Assembly (NCBI RefSeq): GCF_017491605.1
Contig: NZ_JAFGYY010000017.1
Span: forward strand, 1 to 64,000
Direction of reading: 5' to 3'
DNA length: 64,000 nt
Origin: Pseudomonas sp. 30_B
GTDB taxonomy: Bacteria; Pseudomonadota; Gammaproteobacteria; Pseudomonadales; Pseudomonadaceae
Part shown: positions 19,119-27,259 of the stretch, one piece after another
How the letters are laid out: each line of letters opens with the position of its first letter
How positions within the stretch are numbered: the stretch's first letter is position 1
The notes under the pieces: generated by a model
Databases searched by the model: none
Seen by the model: the letters and a program-made list of their open reading frames with translations, nothing else
What the model was told of the DNA's origin: nothing
Program-made: the position numbers and the translations under genes

Positions 19119-21170
19119 ATGGCCCAAGAGCCAATCCTGCAAAGTTTCATCGGCGGCCGCTGGGTCGGCCAGCACGGCGCCCAGGCGCTGCGTAGCGCGC
19201 TCAACGGCCAGACCGTGGCGCGCACCCACGAAGAGGCGCTGGACTTCGCCGAAGCCGTCGCCCATGCCCGCGAGCAGGGCCTCAGGGAACTGATGTCCAT
19301 GGACTTCCAGCAGCGCGCCCAGCGCCTGAAAGCCCTGGCGCTGTATCTGACCGAGCGCAAGGAACAGCTCTACGAGATTTCCCGCCACAGCGGCGCCACC
19401 CGCGCCGACAGCTGGATCGACATCGAAGGCGGCGCCGGCACCCTGTTCGCCTACGCCGGCGTCGGCGGCCGCGAGCTGCCCTCGGGCAACGTCGTCCACG
19501 AAGGTCCGGCCATGCCGCTGGGCAAGACCGGCAAGTTCGCCGGCAGCCACATCCTGGTGCCGCGCGGCGGCATCGCCGTGCACATCAACGCCTTCAACTT
19601 CCCCATCTGGGGGATGCTGGAGAAATTCGCGCCGAGCTTCCTCGCCGGCATGCCGTGCATCGTCAAACCGGCCACCGCCACCAGTTACATCACCGAAGCC
19701 GCCGTGCGCGTGATGCACGAGTCCGGCTTGCTCCCCGCCGGCAGCCTGCAGCTGATCATCGGCGGCACCGGCGACCTGCTGGACCGCCTGCAGGGCCAGG
19801 ACGTGGTGACCTTCACCGGCTCCGCCGACACCGCCGCCAAGCTGCGCGTGAACCCCAACCTGATCCGCAATTCCGTGCCGTTCAACGCCGAGGCCGACTC
19901 GCTGAACTGCGCCATCCTCGCCCCGGACGTCACCCCGGACGATGAAGAGTTCGACCTCTTCGTCAAGGAAGTGGCCCGCGAGATGACCACCAAGGCCGGA
20001 CAGAAGTGCACCGCCATCCGCCGCGCCATCGCTCCCGCCAGGCACATCGACGTCGTGGCCGAGCGCCTGCGCGATCGCCTGGCCAAGGTCGTGGTCGGCG
20101 ATCCCTCCGTAGAAGGCGTGAAGATGGGCGCCCTGGCCTCCCACGCCCAGCAGGCCGACGTCGCCGAGCGCGTCGAAGCGCTGCTGAAATCCAGCGAACT
20201 GGTCTTTGGCGCCAAAGACGGCTTCGCCCCGCGTGGCGACGGCGTCAACGGAGGCGCGTTCTTCGCCCCGACCCTGCTGCGCAGCAGCGATCCACATGCC
20301 GAAGGCGGCGCCCACGACATCGAGGCCTTCGGTCCGGTGAGCACCCTGATGGGCTACGACGACATCGACGAAGCCATCGCCCTCGCCGCCCGTGGCAAGG
20401 GCAGCCTGGTCGCCAGCCTGATCACCCGTGATCCGCAGGTAGCGGCGAAAGTCGTTCCGGCCATGGGCGCACTGCACGGCCGCCTGCACATCCTCGACCG
20501 CGAATCCGCCGCCGAATCCACCGGCCACGGCTCACCGCTGCCGGTGCTCAAGCACGGCGGTCCGGGCCGCGCCGGCGGCGGTGAAGAACTGGGCGGCCTG
20601 CGGGCGGTGAAGCACTACCTGCAACGCACTGCGGTACAGGGCTCACCGACCATGCTGATGGCCGTCACCGGCGAGTACGTGCGCGGCGCCCAGGTCTACG
20701 AGACCGAGGTGCACCCGTTCCGTCGCCATTTCGACGACCTGAAGATCGGCGAGTCGCTGCTGACCCACCGCCGCACCGTTACCGAAGCCGACCTGGTCAA
20801 CTTCGGCTGCCTGTCGGGCGACCATTTCTACATGCACTTCGACGAACTGGCGGCGAAGGACTCGCAGTTCGGCAAGCGCATCGCCCACGGTTACTTCGTG
20901 CTCTCGGCGGCGGCCGGCCTGTTCGTCTCCCCCGGCGTCGGCCCGGTGCTGGCCAACTACGGCCTGGACACCCTGCGCTTCATCAATCCGGTGGGCATCG
21001 GCGACACCATCCAGGCGCGCCTGACCTGCAAGCGCAAGATCGACCAGGGCAAGAAGAGCCCCAAGGGCGAGCCGCAGGGCGTGGTGGCCTGGGACGTGGA
21101 AGTCACCAACCAGCTCGGCGAGCTGGTGGCCAGCTACGACATCCTGACCCTGGTGCTCAAGCGCGCCTGA
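19119..21170 (+). CDS. paaZ: PaaZ, oxepin-CoA hydrolase/semialdehyde dehydrogenase
   Basis: A 683-residue fusion. Residues 1 to about 520 are an aldehyde dehydrogenase domain with the nucleophile in GQKCTAIRR; the last ~150 residues are a MaoC-type enoyl hydratase domain (GDHFYMHFDELAAK). The hydratase domain opens the oxepin ring and the dehydrogenase oxidises the semialdehyde before it can cyclise to a dead-end product. It lies 174 bases after paaE, probably in the same transcript or with its own weak promoter, and is closed by a clear terminator. Confidence 0.95.
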   Translation: MAQEPILQSFIGGRWVGQHGAQALRSALNGQTVARTHEEALDFAEAVAHAREQGLRELMSMDFQQRAQRLKALALYLTERKEQLYEISRHSGATRADSWIDIEGGAGTLFAYAGVGGRELPSGNVVHEGPAMPLGKTGKFAGSHILVPRGGIAVHINAFNFPIWGMLEKFAPSFLAGMPCIVKPATATSYITEAAVRVMHESGLLPAGSLQLIIGGTGDLLDRLQGQDVVTFTGSADTAAKLRVNPNLIRNSVPFNAEADSLNCAILAPDVTPDDEEFDLFVKEVAREMTTKAGQKCTAIRRAIAPARHIDVVAERLRDRLAKVVVGDPSVEGVKMGALASHAQQADVAERVEALLKSSELVFGAKDGFAPRGDGVNGGAFFAPTLLRSSDPHAEGGAHDIEAFGPVSTLMGYDDIDEAIALAARGKGSLVASLITRDPQVAAKVVPAMGALHGRLHILDRESAAESTGHGSPLPVLKHGGPGRAGGGEELGGLRAVKHYLQRTAVQGSPTMLMAVTGEYVRGAQVYETEVHPFRRHFDDLKIGESLLTHRRTVTEADLVNFGCLSGDHFYMHFDELAAKDSQFGKRIAHGYFVLSAAAGLFVSPGVGPVLANYGLDTLRFINPVGIGDTIQARLTCKRKIDQGKKSPKGEPQGVVAWDVEVTNQLGELVASYDILTLVLKRA

Positions 21171-21197
21171 GGCAGTTTCAACTCCGGTGTCACCCTC

Positions 21198-21224
21198 GAC
21201 CGGCCTTCGGGCCGGTCTTTTTTT
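21198..21224 (+). terminator. Rho-independent terminator after paaZ
   Basis: A GACCGGCC/GGCCGGTC stem with a TTCG-type loop and seven T residues, 27 bases after the paaZ stop. Confidence 0.92.
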
Positions 21225-21314
21225 GCCTGCTGGTTGAGGGTGCCGCGCGTATTCCAGCCGGTTGGCCGGTTGATCGCGGACAGAGTCCCCTCCTACGGGA
21301 GCCTGACTCGCTTT

Positions 21315-21620
21315 GGGCTCTGGATTTTGTGGATTTCCAGAAGAGCATCCGCAGACACCGGAACGCCCCTTCAGGAGGCCGAGTGGAATCGGAGTTTCAG
21401 GGGTTGAGCGACATGGATGTCGCGAGAGCGTCGTCGGGCCAGGGATGGCCCGTCGACGCGTGCCCCTGAAACTTCGATGAAGCGAGGGAAGTCCCGCGAA
21501 GCGGGACCCGGATGCAGGGGCAAGACCTTTGGTTACTTTGCGTCGTTTGGCAAAGTAACTCGCCCGAGGGGGCGAAACAAAATGCCTCAGCACACACTGA
21601 AGCGGCGCAGAAACGCCGAA
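21315..21620 (-). repeat. Structured intergenic repeat A, copy 2
   Basis: Inverted relative to copy 1. The enclosing stem is 21393-21403/21463-21473. One inner hairpin is 21408-21414/21417-21423, with GCGACAT/ATGTCGC replacing GCGGCAT/ATGCCGC of copies 1 and 3 (a compensatory pair change). The other is about 21429-21441/21446-21458, the same as copy 1. The gap 21225-22161 otherwise has only short repeats and no credible gene. Confidence 0.8.
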
Positions 21621-21626
21621 CAAGAC

Positions 21627-21859
21627 GGCGGATAACGCCTTAGGCGTTATCCGCCCTACGAAAAGAAGGAGCATCGCGGACGGAGTCCGCTCCTACGAGA
21701 GCTGCGCGCATCCGTAATGCCGTTGCTTTCTGTAGGGCGTACAACCGTTCGCGGTTGTACGCCGATACACCGTGCCCCACCATCAACGCCAGGGCCGAGA
21801 TCGAAGCGCCCTGAAGCCAAGGCCAATCGGCGTATAACGTCGAACGTTATACGCCCTAC
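21627..21859. repeat. Family D hairpins and a family C arm
   Basis: Three family D hairpins lie at 21627-21659, 21732-21763 (12-pair perfect stem with TTCG loop) and 21829-21859, with a single family C arm at 21674-21696. The three stems have different cores (ATAACGCC, ACAACCG, ATAACGT) that each pair with their own partner. Confidence 0.8.
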
Positions 21860-22161
21860 GCGGCGGCCTCCCCTGGCAGAAAATCAAACACCGCCACATC
21901 TTCCCACCCAGGCGCCGCAAAGATTCCCCAAGCCCCCGCGCCAGCGTGCTCTAAAGTCATCCAGACCAATCCCCGCGCGCTCCGGACAAGCCCGCCATTC
22001 TCCCGCCGCCGGGCGCGACCACTCAGGCAGTAGTGGCACGGCCAGACAACCGATTGGCACGCAGAACAATTCCCCCGCACCCCGTCGCGGGCAGACTTGA
22101 TCCGTAGAACCCTGCCACCTCTGACGCTCCACAATTCCAATAAATCCAGGGAGTCCACCTG

Positions 22162-23313
22162 ATGCGAATAAACAGGATCCTCGCCAAGACGACACTGGCC
22201 CTCGGCGTGGCGCTTGCTTGCGTGCACGGCGCCTTCGCCGACCTACCGGCCGACAAGGGTATCGGCCAGACCACCCTCCCGTTCCCGCCCAGCCCGCACC
22301 GCGCCTACGTGGTCGACGTCGAGTTCGACAGCTTCGTCGCCGGCCGGGTAACGGTGATCGACGCCGACAACAAGCGCCTGCTGGGCATGGTCAGCACCGG
22401 TTTCGCCGCGCCCTCGACCCTGAGCCGCGACGGCAAGCTGCTGTACAGCGCCGACCTGTTCTATTCCCGCGGCACCCGTGGCACCCGCACCGACGTGCTG
22501 ACCGCCTGGAACACCTCGACCCTGTCGCCGGACTGGGAAGTGGTGATCCCGTCCAAACGCGCCGAGTCGCTGACCCAGCGCTTCGGCATCGGCACCAGTT
22601 CCGACGACCGCTTCGTCTACGTCTACAACTTCACCCCGTCTACCTCGATCACCGTGGTCGACACCAAGGCCAAGTCCGTCTCCAGCGAAATCGCCATCCC
22701 CGGCTGCGTGCTCAGCTATCCGGTCGGCAAGCGCGGCATCGCCTCGCTGTGCGGCGACGGCAGCGTCCAGCTGGTGACCCTCGGCGACGACGGCAAGGAA
22801 ACCGCCCGCAGCCGCACGCCGTTCTTCTCCCCGGACAAGGAGAAGCTGGTCGAGCGCGCCGTGAACGTCGGCGACACCTACTATTTCACCACCACCACCG
22901 GCACCGTTCGTGCCATCGACTTCTCCGGCAAGCAGCCCAAGGTCCTGCCCGAGTGGTCGCTGGTCACCGACGAAGAGAAGAAGGCCGGCTGGGCGCCGGG
23001 CGGCTGGCAGTTGATGGCCATCGCGCCGAAGCTGGATCGCCTCTACGTGCTGATGCATGACGCCCACGAGCCGATGAAGTGGGAAGACCCGAGCCCGATC
23101 ATCTGGGCCTTCGACCTGAAGACCCACAAGAAGGTCGGCACCCTGGAAGGCAAGGCGCCGATCTGGAGCCTGCAGGCCACCAGCGACGCCAACCCGCTGC
23201 TGCTGGGCATCAACGTCGAGGGCGGCGTGGACATCTTCGACCTGAAGACCGGCAAGCTCACCGGGACCATGGAGAAGCTGCAGAAAACCGCGACTCAGAT
23301 CATGAGTCACTGA
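22162..23313 (+). CDS. aauB: Aromatic amine dehydrogenase large subunit
   Basis: A 383-residue secreted beta-propeller subunit of a tryptophan tryptophylquinone (TTQ) amine dehydrogenase. The first ~26 residues are a signal peptide cut after AFA. Repeating blades of the form VDV..V.VID..... and the PSTLSRDGKLLYSAD segment match the heavy subunit of methylamine/aromatic amine dehydrogenases. The operon order (large subunit, MauE, MauD, small subunit, cytochrome) matches the aauBEDA cluster of Alcaligenes faecalis. The small-subunit features and the neighbouring phenylacetate genes favour arylethylamines as substrate over methylamine. Confidence 0.88.
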   Translation: MRINRILAKTTLALGVALACVHGAFADLPADKGIGQTTLPFPPSPHRAYVVDVEFDSFVAGRVTVIDADNKRLLGMVSTGFAAPSTLSRDGKLLYSADLFYSRGTRGTRTDVLTAWNTSTLSPDWEVVIPSKRAESLTQRFGIGTSSDDRFVYVYNFTPSTSITVVDTKAKSVSSEIAIPGCVLSYPVGKRGIASLCGDGSVQLVTLGDDGKETARSRTPFFSPDKEKLVERAVNVGDTYYFTTTTGTVRAIDFSGKQPKVLPEWSLVTDEEKKAGWAPGGWQLMAIAPKLDRLYVLMHDAHEPMKWEDPSPIIWAFDLKTHKKVGTLEGKAPIWSLQATSDANPLLLGINVEGGVDIFDLKTGKLTGTMEKLQKTATQIMSH

Positions 23314-23327
23314 GCGAGGCACAGCTC

Positions 23328-23867
23328 ATGAACATCGACCCCATCTACATCATCGCCAGCGCCGTCTCCGTCTCGGTGATCCTGGCCAACGCCGCGACCC
23401 ACAAGTTGCGCGCGCCGGGCCGCTTCACCCGGCAGCTGGACGACTACCAGTTGCTGCCCAAGGCACTGCTCAAGCCGGTCGCCCGTGGCCTGCCGCTGCT
23501 GGAGATCGGCGTCGCCTTCGCCCTGCTGGTTCCGGCCAGCCGGGCGGGCGCGGCACTGCTCGCCGCCCTGCTGCTGGCCCTGTACGCGGCCGCCATCGGC
23601 TTCAACCTGTGGCGCGGCCGCCGCGACATCGATTGCGGCTGCTCCGGCCCGGACCAGGCGCAACCGCTGCGCCCGGTGCTGCTGGCACGCAACGCCATTC
23701 TGGTCGCCCTGGCACTGGCCGCCGGCCTGTCGCCGCAGACCCGCGAACTCGGCTTGTTCGACGGCTTCGTGGTCATCGCCGCCAGCGCCACCGCCCTGCT
23801 CATCTACGCTGCCGCCGAAGGTCTTCTGTCCAACGGCCCCCGTCTGTTCAAACTTATTGGAAGGTGA
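23328..23867 (+). CDS. aauE: MauE-like membrane protein of TTQ enzyme maturation
   Basis: A 179-residue inner-membrane protein with about four hydrophobic segments and a conserved CGC motif (DIDCGCSG) facing the periplasm or membrane edge. MauE proteins are needed, with MauD, for formation or export of the disulphide-rich small subunit. The ATG at 23328 lies 15 bases after the large-subunit gene; the gene ends three bases before mauD. Confidence 0.88.
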   Translation: MNIDPIYIIASAVSVSVILANAATHKLRAPGRFTRQLDDYQLLPKALLKPVARGLPLLEIGVAFALLVPASRAGAALLAALLLALYAAAIGFNLWRGRRDIDCGCSGPDQAQPLRPVLLARNAILVALALAAGLSPQTRELGLFDGFVVIAASATALLIYAAAEGLLSNGPRLFKLIGR

Positions 23868-23870
23868 ACC

Positions 23871-24500
23871 ATGGAAGCCCTGATCGTTTCCAACATCCTG
23901 CTCTGGGCCCTGCTGATCGCCCTGGCCTTCGCTGTCATGGGTCTGGTGCGCCAGATCGGCGTCCTCCACTCGCGCCTGGCCCCGGCCGGCGCCCTGATGG
24001 TCGACAAGGGCGTCGCGGTCAACGAACCCGCGCCCCAGGTCACCGCCGCTGACCGCAACGGCCGTCCGGTCAACTTCGGTTATGCCAGTGGCAAAGCCCA
24101 GCTGCTGTTCTTCCTCTCGCCGACCTGCCCGATCTGCAAGTCGCTGCTGCCGGCGATCAAATCCATCGCCAAGCAGCAGGCCGACCGCCTCGACGTGGTG
24201 TACGTCAGCGACGGCGACATGGACGCCCAGCAGGCGCTGATCCGCGAACACAAGCTGGAAGACGCGACCTACGTGGTCGGCCCGGAAGTCGGCATGACCT
24301 ATCAGATCGGCAAGCTGCCCTACGCGGCGCTGATCGACCAGAACGGCATCCTGCGTTCCAAGGGCCTGGTCAACTCCCGCGAGCACCTGGACAGCCTGTT
24401 CGAGGCCGAGCACCTGGGCAGCGCCACCCTGCAGCAGTACCTGCACGGCCATGCCCACGCGCACGACCACGGCCACGACACCCCGCACTCCCACGCATAA
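23871..24500 (+). CDS. aauD: MauD-like thioredoxin-fold disulphide protein
   Basis: A 209-residue membrane-anchored periplasmic thioredoxin-like protein. An N-terminal membrane anchor (about 5-26) is followed by a thioredoxin domain with the redox pair Cys86-x-x-Cys89 (TCPICK). The last ~20 residues are rich in histidine. MauD is required for making the many disulphides of the small subunit. It ends 21 bases before the small-subunit gene. Confidence 0.9.
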   Translation: MEALIVSNILLWALLIALAFAVMGLVRQIGVLHSRLAPAGALMVDKGVAVNEPAPQVTAADRNGRPVNFGYASGKAQLLFFLSPTCPICKSLLPAIKSIAKQQADRLDVVYVSDGDMDAQQALIREHKLEDATYVVGPEVGMTYQIGKLPYAALIDQNGILRSKGLVNSREHLDSLFEAEHLGSATLQQYLHGHAHAHDHGHDTPHSHA

Positions 24501-24521
24501 CGATAACGAAAGGAGATCCCC

Positions 24522-25043
24522 ATGAAACTCCTCGACCTCCTGTTCGAGCGCTCCGCCCGTCACGTGGCCGACACCACTTCCCGCCGCAAGCTGCTCGGCC
24601 GCCTCGGCTCGCTGATGGTTGCCGGTGCCGCCCTGCCGGTGTTGCTGCCGATCGACCGCACCAGCAAGGCGCTGGCCGCCGAAGCCCCCAAGGCCGGCGA
24701 TCCGGGCGACCCGAACAGCTGCGACTACTGGCGCTACTGCTCCATCGACGGCTTCCTCTGCTCCTGCTGCGGCGGTAGCGTGACCTCCTGCCCGCCGGGC
24801 ACCGAGGCCTCCCAGGTGACCTGGATCGGCACCTGCCGCAACCCGTCGGATGGCAAGGACTACATCATTTCCTACAACGACTGCTGCGGTAAGCACAGCT
24901 GCAACCAGTGCGCCTGCACCCGCAACGACAGCGAGGAACCGGCCTACCGTCCGTTCAACAACAACGATGTGAACTGGTGCCTGGCCGCCAAGTCGCACAT
25001 CTACCACTGCACCGTTTCGATCATCCGCGGCGTCGCGGTGTGA
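24522..25043 (+). CDS. aauA: Aromatic amine dehydrogenase small (TTQ) subunit
   Basis: A 173-residue precursor of the catalytic subunit. It carries a long twin-arginine-type leader (SRRKLLGRLG), as is usual for these subunits, and 14 Cys residues after position 60 for multiple disulphides. The TTQ pair is Trp101 and Trp152: their spacing of 51 equals that of methylamine dehydrogenase (57/108) and A. faecalis aromatic amine dehydrogenase (109/160). Asp120 is 19 residues after the first Trp, as is the catalytic Asp in both. The enzyme deaminates phenylethylamine- or tyramine-type amines to aldehydes in the periplasm. Confidence 0.92.
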   Translation: MKLLDLLFERSARHVADTTSRRKLLGRLGSLMVAGAALPVLLPIDRTSKALAAEAPKAGDPGDPNSCDYWRYCSIDGFLCSCCGGSVTSCPPGTEASQVTWIGTCRNPSDGKDYIISYNDCCGKHSCNQCACTRNDSEEPAYRPFNNNDVNWCLAAKSHIYHCTVSIIRGVAV

Positions 25044-25050
25044 GGCGCCC

Positions 25051-25575
25051 ATGCGCTCGCTGCTGATCGTCGGACTGGTCTGCGCCATGGCGGCTCCGCT
25101 CGCCATGGCCCGGGCCATCCCCAACCCGAACCAGAAACACGCGCCGGGCAACGAGTCGCCGCAGACGCCGATTGCCCAGGCCCACTACAGCACGGCGGTG
25201 AACTACCAGCTGCAGTGCGCCGGTTGCCACCTGGGCGACGGCGAAGGCTCGGCCGCCAACGACACGCCGCGCATGAAGGGCTTCGTCGGCAACTTCCTCA
25301 AGGTCGACGGCGGGCGCCAGTTCCTGGTGCGGGTGCCGGGGATGTCGCAGTCGGCGCTGAGCAATGCGCAACTGGCGGACCTGATCAACTGGATCATGCG
25401 CGAGGACGGCATGGCCGGTAAGAGCATGCCGGCCAACTACCAGCCGTACACCGAGCAGGAAGTCGCGGCGATCCGCCACGAGGCCATGCTCAACCTGCCC
25501 TCGACCCGCGCCGGGCTGATCAGCCAGATGCGCGCCAAGGGCATCGTCATCGACGATGGCATCAGCAAACCCTGA
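25051..25575 (+). CDS. Periplasmic cytochrome c of the amine dehydrogenase operon
   Basis: A 174-residue secreted monohaem cytochrome with signal peptide 1-20 and haem site CAGCH (56-60). A conserved Met in VPGMSQS is the likely axial ligand. It follows the small-subunit gene by seven bases and corresponds in position to the cytochrome gene after aauBEDA in A. faecalis. It probably takes electrons from the TTQ enzyme directly or after a blue copper protein, which is not found in this window. Confidence 0.88.
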   Translation: MRSLLIVGLVCAMAAPLAMARAIPNPNQKHAPGNESPQTPIAQAHYSTAVNYQLQCAGCHLGDGEGSAANDTPRMKGFVGNFLKVDGGRQFLVRVPGMSQSALSNAQLADLINWIMREDGMAGKSMPANYQPYTEQEVAAIRHEAMLNLPSTRAGLISQMRAKGIVIDDGISKP

Positions 25576-25593
25576 CTCCTTTGGTCTCCTGCA

Positions 25594-25618
25594 GCCCGCC
25601 TCCGGCGGGCTTTTTTTT
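25594..25618 (+). terminator. Rho-independent terminator after the amine dehydrogenase operon
   Basis: A GCCCGCC/GGCGGGC stem with a TCC loop and eight T residues, 19 bases past the cytochrome stop. The rest of the gap to 25942 contains a 24-codon open frame at 25823-25897 with a GAAGG-like site upstream; it is not supported enough to call a gene. Confidence 0.93.
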
Positions 25619-25942
25619 GCGCGCGGTCTTCATCCCCGCCTCGAGGTGCCCGCGCACTGCCGGCAAGGCCCGCGACGAGCTGGCTCCCACAAAAAGACCG
25701 CCCTGCGACTTTGCGCATTTCTGATATCGCCCTACCCCGCGCCCTTCGTACCTTTTCCCTGCCCGCCCCACCTGACGGCGGGCGCGTGCTTACCCCATAA
25801 AACAACAAGAAGGGCCCATTCCATGACTCCACGCATCCAACCCTCGGCACATGCCGAAAACCTCCCTTGCCCGCTGCGCTCCGGCGCGCGCGGCTGACTG
25901 CCGTTCACCCATTCGATCAATTACAGGCAAGGGACAACCACC

Positions 25943-27259
25943 ATGCTCAAACAAGGCGTACTCCGCTGGCCCCAGATCGCCGGGCTCGGCATTTCACTGG
26001 TCATCGCCGGGCAGTTCTCCGGCTGGAACTACGGTCTGGCCAGCAGCGGCTGGGCCAACATGCTCGTCGCCACCCTGCTGATGGCCGTGCTCTGCGGCGG
26101 CCTGGCGCTGTGCGTGTGCGAACTCTCCACCGCGCGGCCCCACGCCGGCGGCGTATTCGCCTACGCGCAGCTAGCCTTCGGGCCCTTCGTCGGTTACCTG
26201 GTCGGCGCCGCCTGCGCACTAGCGCTGACCATCGGCACCGGTGCTGCCGCCAACTTCCTCGCCGCCTACATGGAGTCGGTGTTCGGCTTCGGCGGCTGGC
26301 CGGTACGCATCGGCCTGTTCGCGGTGATCATCGGCATCCACATCATCGGCGTCGGCGAGGCCCTCGGGCTGACCCTGCTGGCCGGCGCCGTGGCCGCCAT
26401 CGCGCTGCTGGCCTTCGGCGGCGCCATGCTGCCGCACGTGCACTGGGAAAACCTCCTGCCAAGCGCCGGCAGTACAGTGCCGGGCGTGAGCGTCGCCGGC
26501 GTTTTCGCCTGCGTGCCCTTCGCCATCTGGATGTTCATCTGCCTGGAACAGGTCGCCTCCGCCGCCGAGGAAGCCGCCGATCCGGGCCGCAGCATGCCGC
26601 GCGGGATCATCGCCGCCGTCGGCACCTTGCTGCTGACCGCACTCACCGTGGTGATCAGCGCGCCGGGTGCGGCTGGGGTGGACGTGGTCGGCAACGCCGG
26701 TGACCCGCTGTACGCCGCAATGACCCACGGCGGGCTCTACGGCGAGCGCGACTGGCTGCCGCTGCTGGTGGGCTCCGGCGCCGTGTGCGGCCTGCTGGCG
26801 ACCTTCTTCTCGGTGGTTTTCTCCGCCTCCCGCCAGCTGTTCGCCCTGGCCCGTGACGGCTTCTTCCCCGCCGCGCTGGCCCGCACCAACCGCCGTGGCG
26901 CGCCCTACGTCGCCCTGCTGGTGCTGACCGTGATCGGCCTGCCGCTGACCCTGGTGCCGCCGGAGAAACTCCTGCTGTGCATCGTCCTGCTGCTGGGCAG
27001 CTGCCACCTGGTGCTGTTCGCCGCCTACCTGCGTCTGCACCGCAGCCAGCCGGGCCTGGCCCGCCCGTTCCGCCTGCGTGGCGGCCCCATCGTCGCGGCC
27101 ATCGGCATGTTGCTGACGCTGGTGGTGATCGCCGCCTGCTTCCAGCTGGAAGTAGCCATGCTCAGCGCCCTGGCCCTGGTGGTCGCCGCGCTGGTTCTCA
27201 ATTACCTGCTGCGCGCCACTCGCGCGGGCAAGCCTCTGGAGAGTGCCGAAAATGTCTGA
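25943..27259 (+). CDS. APC-family amino-alcohol permease (ethanolamine permease-like)
   Basis: A 438-residue inner-membrane transporter with about 12 membrane segments. Segments typical of the ethanolamine permease (Eat) branch of the APC superfamily are GVFAYAQLAFGPFVGYLVG, MFICLEQVASAAEEAADP and SASRQLFALARDGFFP. It likely brings in the amino alcohol used by the following enzymes. Its last eight bases overlap the aminotransferase-family gene, so the two are co-expressed. Ethanolamine or 1-amino-2-propanol is the best guess at substrate, from family and neighbours. Confidence 0.85.
   Translation: MLKQGVLRWPQIAGLGISLVIAGQFSGWNYGLASSGWANMLVATLLMAVLCGGLALCVCELSTARPHAGGVFAYAQLAFGPFVGYLVGAACALALTIGTGAAANFLAAYMESVFGFGGWPVRIGLFAVIIGIHIIGVGEALGLTLLAGAVAAIALLAFGGAMLPHVHWENLLPSAGSTVPGVSVAGVFACVPFAIWMFICLEQVASAAEEAADPGRSMPRGIIAAVGTLLLTALTVVISAPGAAGVDVVGNAGDPLYAAMTHGGLYGERDWLPLLVGSGAVCGLLATFFSVVFSASRQLFALARDGFFPAALARTNRRGAPYVALLVLTVIGLPLTLVPPEKLLLCIVLLLGSCHLVLFAAYLRLHRSQPGLARPFRLRGGPIVAAIGMLLTLVVIAACFQLEVAMLSALALVVAALVLNYLLRATRAGKPLESAENV

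Noticed and set aside
17847..20528. 893-codon minus-strand open frame under paaE/paaZ
   Set aside because: Antisense to two well-identified genes; its protein is low-complexity Gly/Ala/Val/His-rich with no domain.
24522..25043. Methylamine dehydrogenase small subunit (mauA) instead of aromatic amine dehydrogenase
   Set aside because: The TTQ residues fit both, but the short operon (no mauF, mauG, mauJ, mauC) and the neighbouring phenylacetate genes favour the aromatic enzyme.
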